From Byssovorax sp. (GTDB taxonomy: Bacteria; Myxococcota_A; Polyangia; Polyangiales; Polyangiaceae): a stretch of 64,000 bases of DNA. The DNA lies in the NCBI GenBank assembly GCA_025362495.1, contig JANYGI010000002.1, forward strand, positions 49,373 to 113,372, written 5' to 3'. Shown piece after piece: positions 12,335-23,803 of this stretch; within the stretch, counting starts at the first letter, position 1; each line of letters begins with the position of its first letter. Below the pieces are notes generated by a model that was given only the letters and a program-made list of their open reading frames with translations, made no database searches and was not told the origin of the DNA. A program made the position numbers and the translations under genes.

Positions 12335-12465
12335 GGTCGTGTCGCTGCCTTGCTTCCGGAAACGGGGGGATGGCGGAGCCGGGGCACCGTAGTCGCTCGC
12401 GTCAGCGCGCGCAATTCGGCCTCTCGTAACGTGAGCCCAGGGCGTGCTTCAGCCCAGGGAACCCG

Positions 12466-14796
12466 TCAACGGTCGACCGGCTCGGATGTTCCGGCGTCGT
12501 CGATCGGAGCGGGCTCCGGGGCGACGCGGCGGTGCCAGCGGAAGAGGACCTTCTTGCCCAGCTCGAGCGTCGCGCCCTCGCCGGCGAGGCGGTAGCGGCG
12601 GATGCGGCGCCCCGCGACGCGCGTGCCGTTGGTGGTGCACAGATCGTGGGCAAAGACCTCGCCCTGGTCGGCGAGGAGCAGCACGTGGGCTCGCGACACG
12701 GCGTCGCAGAAGATGCGACGGAGGCCGCCGTCGAAGCAGTTGAGCGCGCGCCCGAGCAGCACGCCGGACTCGAGCGCGGCCGCCGGGATCTCGACCGAGG
12801 CGCCCATCCCGCCGCGTTCGAGCGTGACGCGCACGTGGTTGGGCGACGAGCCGGGGCCGATGAGATCCTGGATCTGGGACACGGGCGCCGAGGGGACGAT
12901 CGTGAACGGCTCGCCCACGCGGCGAAGCGCGGGCAGCGGGTCGACGCGGACGAGCGACGGGAACGTTTGCGCGGGGACCGCGCCAGGAGCGCCATGGTTC
13001 ATCGTCGAGGCGCCCGTGGGCGGCTCGGCGGCGAAAGCGGACGCGTCGCCGAGCGGGAAGCCGCAGATGACGTGGCGACCGAGGCGAATCGCGAACGGCC
13101 CGCTCGCGGTGACGGACCACTGGGGCGCGTCGTCTTCGAGGTAAAACGGCACGTCGGTCTTGAGGTCGATGATCCGCAGGCCGGTGCTGCCATCGGGCAG
13201 GCGAACGCAGGCCGCGAGCAGATGACGAAGCCAGATCCCCGTGTCGTCGGCGAGGACGAGGTCGCAGCGATCGTGCGACCCGAGGACGGCGTAGCCCTCG
13301 CCGCCGGTGCGGATGTCGACCCACGACACGTTGCCGTCGAGCGCGCGGAGCAAGCGGTAGCCGCGGACGTCTTGCGGCGCGATGGGGAGATCGGGGACGA
13401 GGTCGCGGGCGCGCTCGTACACCGCGCGCATCGTCTCGCGAGTGATCTTGGGGCCGCCGCCCGTCGGCGCGTGCGCGCGCGGGACGAGCGCGATCACCCG
13501 CGCTTCAGAGCGTGACGCCGCATCGAGGCGCGGCGCGTGCGACGGGGCGCGTCCGAGCGGGCTTTCACCGGCAGATCGCGTCGGATCGGCCACGGAGCTC
13601 GCGACCGCGTGGAGGCCAATCGGCCTGACGACGGCGGGCGCGCTCTGCGATCCGGAGGCGACGGGGCTCGTCGCGAGGTGCGACTCCGCGCCCTCCTGCT
13701 CGGCGGATCGCCGCGACGCAGCGGGCGTCATCGGGTGACGCGGCTGGCTCCGCGCCGGCGGCGCGCCGGCCGTGAGATGCGCGAGCGCGCCGTCGATGGT
13801 GAGCAGCGAGCCGGTGATCGAAGCGAGCGGCGCCCACTCGGAGAGCTCGAGCAGCCCGTCCATCACGCGCGGCGCGCCGAGGGTGCCCGCGATGCGCTCG
13901 ACCTCGCGCGTGGGCAGCTCCCACAGAGCGCTGAGCAGCGCCTCCACCGGCGGCGCGTCGACGACCTCGGTCTCGTGCTTCACGGAGGCATCGAAGAGGT
14001 CGGCGAGGAGATCGTCGGCCTGCTCGACGAGCGCCGCGGGCGTGGGAAAAGCTTCGATCCACACGCCGCCGCCGCGGAGGAACAGCACCGCGGCGTTGGC
14101 CTCGGCCGGGGGCGTCACCCGCAGCGCGCGCGCGGCCTCGATGTGGCGACGCTTCACGCCGCGCAGGTACGCTTCGTACGATCGCGTGTGGCTCGGCTCG
14201 GGCGTGCGCGCGAGCTCTTCCTCGACGTGCTGCCAGACGGCCGATTGCTCGGCGGTGAAGCGGCCATGTCGCGTGAGCTGCTCGGACATGTTCACCGCCG
14301 TCGACCAGCGCGTACGCACGCTGGTGCGCTCGGCGACCTCGAACACGGAGCCGGTGCGCTCGTCGCGCGGAGCCCAGCGGCCGGCCTCGATGCATTTCAC
14401 GGGGATGCGCGCCGTGTAGCGCGCGGGGACCACGACCGAGCGCTCCACCGCGCGCGTTTGCCAGCCGCCGGCGAGCACGAGGTACGCCGGCACGAGCACC
14501 GCAGTGTCGCCCTTGTTCTCGATCTCGATCTCGGGGACCTGCCCCGTTTCGCCGATGCGGAGTGAGCCGCCGCGCGCCGACACGCCGACGTTCTGCGCGC
14601 CCGGTCCGATCTTCACCCACGCGACGGAGCCATAGCCGAGCGTCTGCACGTCGAGCACCGCCCACGTCAGGCCGAGGGCTCGCAGCCCCGGACCAGTCGG
14701 CCCTCTTGGGGACGTCACCATGCCAGAGCCATCGTCTTTCGGCGGCGACTCTGCTGCGGCGTCCTTGTTCGGATGCACGACCTTGCCCGCGTTCAT
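12466..14796 (-). CDS. ARPP-1-like domain fused to C-terminal FHA domain(s)
   Basis: 776 aa from the ATG preceded by TGGAG; the longer track start is not supported. Residues ~40-340 match the ARPP-1 (ARG/rhodanese/phosphatase-superfamily-associated protein) pattern: VPEIEIENKGDTAVLVPAYLVL, then VVVPARYTARIPVKCIEAGRW and FTAEQSAVWQHVEEE. A Pro/Ala/Ser-rich linker follows. Two beta regions come next: a degenerate FHA-like one (VLGSHDRCDLVLADDTG) and a canonical FHA at about 650-755 (GRALNCFDGGLRRIF, SRAHVLLLAD, DLCTTNGTRV). FHA domains bind phospho-Thr, so the protein may be recruited by Ser/Thr kinases. The combined function is unknown. Confidence 0.75.
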   Translation of the reverse strand: MNAGKVVHPNKDAAAESPPKDDGSGMVTSPRGPTGPGLRALGLTWAVLDVQTLGYGSVAWVKIGPGAQNVGVSARGGSLRIGETGQVPEIEIENKGDTAVLVPAYLVLAGGWQTRAVERSVVVPARYTARIPVKCIEAGRWAPRDERTGSVFEVAERTSVRTRWSTAVNMSEQLTRHGRFTAEQSAVWQHVEEELARTPEPSHTRSYEAYLRGVKRRHIEAARALRVTPPAEANAAVLFLRGGGVWIEAFPTPAALVEQADDLLADLFDASVKHETEVVDAPPVEALLSALWELPTREVERIAGTLGAPRVMDGLLELSEWAPLASITGSLLTIDGALAHLTAGAPPARSQPRHPMTPAASRRSAEQEGAESHLATSPVASGSQSAPAVVRPIGLHAVASSVADPTRSAGESPLGRAPSHAPRLDAASRSEARVIALVPRAHAPTGGGPKITRETMRAVYERARDLVPDLPIAPQDVRGYRLLRALDGNVSWVDIRTGGEGYAVLGSHDRCDLVLADDTGIWLRHLLAACVRLPDGSTGLRIIDLKTDVPFYLEDDAPQWSVTASGPFAIRLGRHVICGFPLGDASAFAAEPPTGASTMNHGAPGAVPAQTFPSLVRVDPLPALRRVGEPFTIVPSAPVSQIQDLIGPGSSPNHVRVTLERGGMGASVEIPAAALESGVLLGRALNCFDGGLRRIFCDAVSRAHVLLLADQGEVFAHDLCTTNGTRVAGRRIRRYRLAGEGATLELGKKVLFRWHRRVAPEPAPIDDAGTSEPVDR

Positions 14797-14973
14797 CTCA
14801 CTCCAGCTGCCAGCGACATCGCCCGGAGGCCTCCGAGAATCGGAGCCTACCCCCGACACCCGTGTAGGATGCCTCTGCTTGCTCGCGACGGCGAGCCTGA
14901 TTCGACATGGGGCCAACGATCCTGTTGACCGTCATCACCGTGACTGGTGTCAAATTTCCTGCTGTACACCTGG

Positions 14974-15870
14974 CTAGCGCGCCGCCGGGGTGCGCGCGCA
15001 GCGAAGACCGATGTTATCGTTGCGGGCCTTCGTCGCTTCCTTGCTTCGATCCTGGGCACGCACGTACTCCGGCACCAGGTTGTTCCAGCCGCCGCCGCGG
15101 ATGACGCGTCGAGCGTCCCCACAGGCTCGGTTATCGTACGGACAATAAGCGCTCGACGTCCACTCCCATACGTTGCCTGCCATATCGAGCGCGCCCGAGG
15201 CCGACGCGCCCGTCGGGAAGGCTCCGACGGGGCACGTCCCCTGGCGGTTGCCTTTGCCAGCGTCGTTGCCGTCGCCGTTCCAGCACACCTGAGCCGCGGG
15301 CGGCCCGTCTTTCCACGGGTACTTGCGGCCATCACCGCCGCGGGCGGCATAGTCCCATTCATCCTCGGAGGGCAAGCGTTTGCCGACGAATACGCAATAG
15401 GCCTCCGCTTGAATGGCATCGACGCAGTTGATGGGGTGTCGTCCTTTTCCAGGTTTATCCCAGTTGCAGTAATTGCCAGTATCGGGCAACTGGCATTTAC
15501 CGGCCGCGACGCAGGCCTTGTAGGCATCGACCGAGACTTCCACGGTATCGATCTCGAACGGAGCGACGTGGGCATCGATGATGGGGCGCTCGTCGGCGTC
15601 GCCGTCGGTCGACCCGAGCTTGAACGCGCCGCCGCGCACCGGGATCATCACGCCATCGATTGCCGACGACGGGGCGTCCACGACGGGCACGGCCGTGGCG
15701 GGGACGGGCGGCGTCGGCGTCGGCGCGGACGTGTGGAGCGCGCGATAGGCGAGCCCGGCGACGACGAGGACCCCCACGCCTGCGGCCGCGAAGAGCGGCG
15801 TGCGGCTCCGAGGCGGGGGAGCGGCGCCGGAGGAGCTGGACTGAAAGAGCGGGGTTTCGTTGGTGCCCAT
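14974..15870 (-). CDS. Membrane-anchored formylglycine-generating-enzyme (SUMF1/FGE) family protein
   Basis: 298 aa from MGTNETPLFQ. A cytosolic Ser/Pro-rich stretch is followed by one transmembrane anchor (LFAAAGVGVLVVAGLAYRAL), a Pro-rich linker and an FGE-sulfatase domain from about residue 75. Signature segments are MIPVRGGAFKLGSTDGDADERP, RLPSEDEWDYAARGGDGRKYPW, GNVWEWTSS and the closing RRVIRGGGWNN with NIGLRCAR. True FGEs oxidise a sulfatase Cys using two active-site cysteines. In myxobacteria most paralogues are non-catalytic ligand-binding versions attached to signalling proteins, which I consider more likely here. Confidence 0.85.
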   Translation of the reverse strand: MGTNETPLFQSSSSGAAPPPRSRTPLFAAAGVGVLVVAGLAYRALHTSAPTPTPPVPATAVPVVDAPSSAIDGVMIPVRGGAFKLGSTDGDADERPIIDAHVAPFEIDTVEVSVDAYKACVAAGKCQLPDTGNYCNWDKPGKGRHPINCVDAIQAEAYCVFVGKRLPSEDEWDYAARGGDGRKYPWKDGPPAAQVCWNGDGNDAGKGNRQGTCPVGAFPTGASASGALDMAGNVWEWTSSAYCPYDNRACGDARRVIRGGGWNNLVPEYVRAQDRSKEATKARNDNIGLRCARTPAAR

Positions 15871-16011
15871 GGCGCGTGGATGAGAGCACCGCACCGGCGG
15901 GCGAGGAAGCTCGCTTTGCAGGAGCCTCGTCGCCCGTTGCCCGGGCGCCGGGCAGGTTGTCGCGCGATCAACGCCGCGTTCTTCGTCGCAACGAGAGGCG
16001 AACGCGCGGCC

Positions 16012-16922
16012 TCAAGCCGTGGGCGGCGTGATCCAGGCGACGGGCTCGTCGCGGATCCAGGTGCGCTGTCGGCGCACGAAGATCCGGGTCGCCCGCACGA
16101 TCGCGATCTCGAGATCGGCCTCGGCGATTTCGCCCTTCAGGTGCTCGTGGATCTGCCGATACCCCACCGAGCCCATCGCCTTCGTGGCGGCGTGGCCGCG
16201 ATCGACGAGGCCGCGCACCTCGTCGATCCAGCCTTGCTCCAGCCACGCGCGCGTGCGGCGCTCGATGCGGCGATCGAGATCGTCGCGCGCGCGCTCGACG
16301 CCGAGCAAGCGGGCCCGGTGGCGCTCGGTGCGGAAGCCGTGATCGGCGTGCCACGCGCTCTGCGTGCGGCCGGAGAGCGCGTGGACCTCGAGGGCGCGGC
16401 TGACGCGGAGCGCGTCGTTGGGAGCGAGGCGCGCCGCGCTCTCGGGATCGACGGCGGCGAGGCGCGCGTGGAGCGCGGCGCGGCCCTCGGCAGCGACGAA
16501 CGCTGCGTGCTCGGCGCGGATCGCGGCGTCGGCGGCGGGCGCCGGGGCGAGGCCACGGACCAGCGCGCGCACCCAGAGAAACGTGCCTCCGCAGACGATC
16601 GGGACGCGGCCGCGCGCGCGGATCTCGGTGATGATTTGCTCGGCGAGCTCGGCGAAGCGCTGCGCGTCGAAGGGCTCGGCGGGGTCGGCGCAGTCGACGA
16701 GGTGGTGCGGCGCGCGCTGTCGCTCGGCGGCCGTCGGCTTGCCCGAGCCGAGGTCGAAGCCGCGGTAGATCTGCACGCTGTCGGCGCCGATGATCTCGCC
16801 GTTGAAGCGCTCGGCGAGGCGGATCGCGAGCTCGGTCTTGCCGCTCGCCGTGGGGCCGACGACGACCAGGAGCTCGCCGGCTTCGGGTTCGGTGATCGCC
16901 TCGAAATCAAGGCTATTTGCCG

Positions 16923-16926
<4 letters not shown>
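16012..16926 (-). CDS. miaA: tRNA dimethylallyltransferase MiaA
   Basis: 304 aa. It transfers a dimethylallyl group from DMAPP to N6 of A37 in tRNAs reading UNN codons. The P-loop VVGPTASGKTELA, DSVQIYRGFDLGSGKPT, the GGTFLWVRAL segment, and DALRVSRALEVHALSG are the standard MiaA motifs. The start is a TTG overlapping the mutL stop (TTGA); no ATG is available nearby. mutL followed by miaA is a widespread gene order and suggests one transcript. Confidence 0.95.
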
Positions 16927-18868
<1,942 letters not shown>

Positions 18869-18872
<4 letters not shown>

Positions 18873-19561
18873 GGGTCCTCGGCGCGCTCGGCGGCGCGGG
18901 CGACCGCTTCGAAGTAGAGCTTGGTGCGCGAGCGCGTGAGCACGAAGGCGCCAAGAGCGAAGGGGAAAATCTCGACCAGCACGAGGCGCATCCGGAGGAT
19001 CCACCACAGCGTCTCGCGGCTGGAATAGGCGGCTCGCTGCGGCAAGTTGACGGGGAGCGTCTCGGCGAAGCGGGCCACCGTCTCGATGCAGTCGACGCGC
19101 ACCGCGCGGGTGAGCGCGTAGGCGACGCAGGCGAGCAGCGCGTTGGCGAGGAGGGCCTGGAGCGCGAAGTTACGGGCCCCGCGGCGCGCGGTCATCGCCA
19201 GGCCGCTGCCGATCACCAGCATCGAGCACAGGAGGAGCTGGGCGACGCTGAGCGGGAAGATGATGCGCGAGTAGCGGAGGATCGCCTCGACCTCGACCGT
19301 GCCCCAGTAGGTGAAAATCTCGGTCGGATCGCTGCCGGAGCGCGCGTTGACGGCCGCGGAGGCCACGTCGGGCAGCGTCCCCTGGCGGAGGAAGGCGATC
19401 GACGAGATGGCGATCATCAGGCCGCGGACGCCGACGCACCACGTGAGCGCCATCCCTGGCACGAGGTACCAGGGGCGGAGCTTGCGCTCCGAGGCGGCGG
19501 GCGGGGGCGGGTTCGAAGAGTCCACTGGCGAGGGGAAGCCGTCTAGCACGAGATGACACAC
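18869..19561 (-). CDS. Multi-pass membrane protein, unknown
   Basis: 230 aa with four predicted membrane helices (around WYLVPGMALTWCVGVRGLMIAI, IIFPLSVAQLLLCSMLVIGSGLAM, LQALLANALLACVAYAL and LVEIFPFALGAFVLTR). The Pro-rich N-terminus DSSNPPPPAASERK is probably cytosolic. No family is recognised. The track start is GTG at 19561; another GTG a few codons downstream is equally plausible. It heads the membrane protein-mutL-miaA chain, coupled by GTGA and TTGA overlaps, and is divergent from the sigma-factor gene. Confidence 0.7.
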
Positions 19562-19643
19562 GCCACCGCCTGGAAATCCGCCGCGGAGGTGGCGCCCGCT
19601 CCCGAAGGTGTACTAGAACAGGCGCCAAAGACGCGAGGACCGG

Positions 19644-20924
<1,281 letters not shown>

Positions 20925-20925
20925 C

Positions 20926-21762
20926 GTGGCCGCAGGAACGCTCTACGTCGTCGCGACGCCGATCGGCAACCTCGGCGACATCACGGTCCGGGCGATTGAG
21001 ACACTGCGCGCCGTCGATCGCGTGATCGCCGAGGACACGCGGCGCACGCGCGGGCTGCTCTCGCACTTCGGCATCTCGGGAAAATCCGTCGATCGGCTCG
21101 ACGCCAACGCCGAGGCGCACGACATCGCCCGCGCGGTCGTGCACCTCGAAGCGGGCGAGTCGATCGCGCTCTGCACCGACGCCGGCACGCCGATCGTGAG
21201 CGATCCGGGCACGGCGCTGGTGCGGGCCGCCATCGCCGCCGGCGCGACCGTGGTGCCGATCCCCGGCGCCTCGGCGGTGCTCGCCGCGATCGCGCTTTCG
21301 GGCCTCGTTACAGGGGGATTTCGCTTCCTCGGCTTCCTCGCGCGCAGCGGCCCGGAGCGCCGCGAAGAGCTCAACCGCATCGTCGAGACGCCCGAGTCAG
21401 TGGTGATCTTCGAGTCTCCGCAGCGCACCGCGGACACGATCGTCGAGCTCGCGCAGGCCATGCCCGATCGCGACGTCGTCATCGCGCGCGAGCTGACGAA
21501 GATGCACGAGGAGGCCGTGCGCGGCACCCTGGCCGAGCTCGCCGCGCAGGAGAAGCGCGAGTGGCTCGGCGAGGTGACGATCGTGCTCGGCCCGGCGCGA
21601 GAGCGGCTCGGGCCGGGGATGAGCGACGAGGCGATCGACGCGCGCATCGACGAAGAGCTCGCGCTCGGCCGCCGCGCCAAGGATGTGAGCGAGGCGATCG
21701 CCATCGAGTCGGGGCGACCGAAGCGGGAGATCTACGGTCGCGTCGTGGCGCGTCGGGGCTGA
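20926..21762 (+). CDS. rsmI: 16S rRNA (cytidine1402-2'-O)-methyltransferase RsmI
   Basis: 278 aa from a GTG one base after the sigma-factor stop, so translation is probably coupled. It methylates the 2'-O of C1402 in the ribosomal decoding centre using SAM. The motifs are those of the tetrapyrrole-methylase-fold RsmI group: LYVVATPIGNLGDITVRAIETL, AEDTRRTRGLLSHFGI, LCTDAGTPIVSDPG and VIFESPQRTADTI. Length is normal. The gene marks the conserved left border of the accessory cassette that follows. Confidence 0.95.
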   Translation: MAAGTLYVVATPIGNLGDITVRAIETLRAVDRVIAEDTRRTRGLLSHFGISGKSVDRLDANAEAHDIARAVVHLEAGESIALCTDAGTPIVSDPGTALVRAAIAAGATVVPIPGASAVLAAIALSGLVTGGFRFLGFLARSGPERREELNRIVETPESVVIFESPQRTADTIVELAQAMPDRDVVIARELTKMHEEAVRGTLAELAAQEKREWLGEVTIVLGPARERLGPGMSDEAIDARIDEELALGRRAKDVSEAIAIESGRPKREIYGRVVARRG

Positions 21763-21790
21763 GCTCGCGGCGAGGACGGCGACGGCCGAG

Positions 21791-21838
21791 CCCGCTCGGG
21801 AGCGGGACTTGGCCGACCGCCGACGCCTCGCCTAGGAT
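21791..21838 (+). promoter_or_regulatory. Candidate hairpin and promoter ahead of the four-gene cassette
   Basis: A 6-bp hairpin CCCGCT-CGGG-AGCGGG (21791-21806) ends just before TTGGCC, which is 18 nt from TAGGAT (21833-21838). The pair resembles a sigma-70-type -35/-10, followed by GGAGG at the right distance from the ATG at 21859. The hairpin could attenuate read-through from rsmI, but it lacks a T-tract. This is motif inference only. Confidence 0.35.
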
Positions 21839-21858
21839 GCTCGCGGAGGCTTCGAGCG

Positions 21859-23205
21859 ATGCGCTTTTTGTGGTTCGAGGTCGAGGGCTACAAGAACTTG
21901 CGAGCACCGTTGCGCCTGACCGACATCGGGCGAATCAACGTTCTGCACGGCGACAACAACGTCGGGAAGTCGAACCTGCTCGAAGCGATCGGGCTCTTCT
22001 TCGTGCTCGTCCAGATCTTCCGTGAAGATGCCCGCGGCGGGCCGAGCCTCGCGGAGCGCTTCGCGCTCGGCGCTCCAGCCGCAGCAGCGCCCCCGACCGG
22101 CGTCGCTGCACGCATTACGGGACGATCGCTCGGGTACTTCGCCGACCATGGCTTTCCGGTCGATGAGATCTTCAACTTCGAGGGAAAGCTCCCGATCGCG
22201 CTCCGGGCGCGCGTCCAGCTCACCGACGCCGATGTCGACGAGAGCGATCCGAGCTGGCTCACAAAACCCGTCGACATCGGCTTCAGTCTCGAGCGCCGTG
22301 ACGAGGAGCTCCGTGCCTCGCTCACGAGCCTGACGACGTTCGACGATGCAGATGTAGCAAGCGCCGCGGAGGACCGAACGCGCGTCATCGAGCGCTTGAG
22401 CCCAAGACGTCGCGGGGGAGCGATGTCGCCGCGCTTCGCGCGGCTTCGCGCCGATCGAACGATCGTAGCGGAGCCCATGCCCACGACGGAAGCGACGGGC
22501 AGTCGTGAGCCAATCTCGCGCGACCTCGGCCTTGCGCTCTATGACGCGTCGGAGGCAGGAGATCCGCGCTTCACCCGGTTGCTCGCGGCCCTGGAAGCAT
22601 TTCGCGATCTCACCGGCGAAGGGAATTGGCGAGCTTATTACGACCGCCGCGCCGATCGGGCCGACCTGCGCTTCGAGGGCGCGACATCGCGCGTTCCGCT
22701 CCGCCTCATGGGCTCCGGCGCCCAGCAGATCGTCAATCTCGTCGCACGGCTGGTGATGACGGGCGCCGATATCCTCGCGATCGAAGAGCCCGAGCTGAAT
22801 CTTCGCTACGCGGCGCAGCTTCGTTTGAGGGATGTGCTGGCGCGCATCGTCGGCGCCGACGGGGAGCCGTCTCAGCTTCTACTCACGAGCCACTCCCCCG
22901 CGTTCGAGCAAGAGCCAACCTTCTACGCAATCACGCGCGGCCCGGACGGCCCGCTGATCACGCAAAGGCCGAGCGAGCAGGCGCGCGATTTCACCACGCC
23001 GGAGATGCAAATGCCGCCTGCGGGAGCGCGCGCTCCGCTCTCGTACGTGACGAGCGACGGCCTCGTGCTCGTCCCGGAAGAGGTAAGGACTGCGCTCGGC
23101 CTGGAACACGGCGGCGGCGTGTACTTCGTCCCGGAGAAGGACGACCAGCACTACCGCATGCTCACGAACGCCCAGTTCTGGGACCTCTTCGAGCCGCGAG
23201 ACTGA
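21859..23205 (+). CDS. SMC/AAA_21-type ATPase with C-terminal AbrB-like domain
   Basis: 448 aa with GGAGG upstream. Walker A is HGDNNVGKSNLLEAI (residues ~30-44), preceded by the typical FEVEGYKNLRAPLRL strand. An ABC-signature-like LMGSGAQQIVNLVARL is followed by Walker B DILAIEEPELNL and an H-loop LLLTSHSPAF. This is the OLD/RecF-like architecture common in phage-defence proteins, here without a Toprim domain. The last ~55 residues (YVTSDGLVLVPEEVRTALGLEHGGGVYFV) read as an AbrB/MazE-type swapped-hairpin domain, as in many antitoxins. A PIN gene begins 4 nt after the stop. Likely role: sensor and regulator of that nuclease (inference). Confidence 0.82.
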   Translation: MRFLWFEVEGYKNLRAPLRLTDIGRINVLHGDNNVGKSNLLEAIGLFFVLVQIFREDARGGPSLAERFALGAPAAAAPPTGVAARITGRSLGYFADHGFPVDEIFNFEGKLPIALRARVQLTDADVDESDPSWLTKPVDIGFSLERRDEELRASLTSLTTFDDADVASAAEDRTRVIERLSPRRRGGAMSPRFARLRADRTIVAEPMPTTEATGSREPISRDLGLALYDASEAGDPRFTRLLAALEAFRDLTGEGNWRAYYDRRADRADLRFEGATSRVPLRLMGSGAQQIVNLVARLVMTGADILAIEEPELNLRYAAQLRLRDVLARIVGADGEPSQLLLTSHSPAFEQEPTFYAITRGPDGPLITQRPSEQARDFTTPEMQMPPAGARAPLSYVTSDGLVLVPEEVRTALGLEHGGGVYFVPEKDDQHYRMLTNAQFWDLFEPRD

Positions 23206-23209
23206 CGCC

Positions 23210-23803
23210 ATGACCGAGGACGAGATCGCAGTTCGACTGCGAACCGGCGGGCTCAAGCTGGCGTTCGACACCAACGCCATCGAGGCCGACCGGCGGCGCG
23301 ACGCGGTGTGCGACAGCGTCGCGCAGTGGAACGCCAAGCTCGTCGATCGAAGCCTTTTGCCCGTGCGTCTCGTGGTCTGCGCCGTCGTTCATCACGAAAA
23401 GGTGTTCCATTTGAAGCGGCGTTTAGGCGACAAGTTCAACCCCGACGTCATCGTGATGGGCCTCAAATCGAACGGCTTGGCAACCGAAGCGTACGACGCG
23501 CAGCACGCCATGGAGACCGGCGCGTGGATCGGCGAGCGCTACCCGACCTCGAGCGATTGGCACCGCGCCAAGAAGGAGCGCAGCCTGCGCAGCGTCGGCC
23601 TGGATCCGAGCAAGGACGACGCGCCTGGCAGCGGGAAAGAATGCGGCGCGACGGTGGATTGGTTGATCATCGGCCATGCGCGGGCTGAAGGGTGCGTCCT
23701 CGTCAGCGACGATATGGGGCCGGAGTTCGCGGGGCTGGTGGAGCGCGTGAAGCTGGGAACGCTGGAAGCGGCGCTGCACAAGCTGGTGAGCGAGGCCTCG
23801 TGA
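23210..23803 (+). CDS. PIN-domain nuclease-like protein
   Basis: 197 aa. All four acidic PIN residues can be placed: D20 in FDTNAIE, E63 in VVHHEKVF, D150 in GATVDWLIIGHA and D167/168 in VLVSDDMG. Between the Glu and the third Asp there is an insertion of roughly 80 residues (KFNPDVIVMGLKSNG to DDAPGSGKECG), so it is longer than a typical VapC (~130 aa). PIN proteins are metal-dependent RNases and often toxins. It starts 4 nt after the ATPase-AbrB gene and its stop overlaps the next start (GTGA), so all three should be co-translated. Confidence 0.8.
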   Translation: MTEDEIAVRLRTGGLKLAFDTNAIEADRRRDAVCDSVAQWNAKLVDRSLLPVRLVVCAVVHHEKVFHLKRRLGDKFNPDVIVMGLKSNGLATEAYDAQHAMETGAWIGERYPTSSDWHRAKKERSLRSVGLDPSKDDAPGSGKECGATVDWLIIGHARAEGCVLVSDDMGPEFAGLVERVKLGTLEAALHKLVSEAS

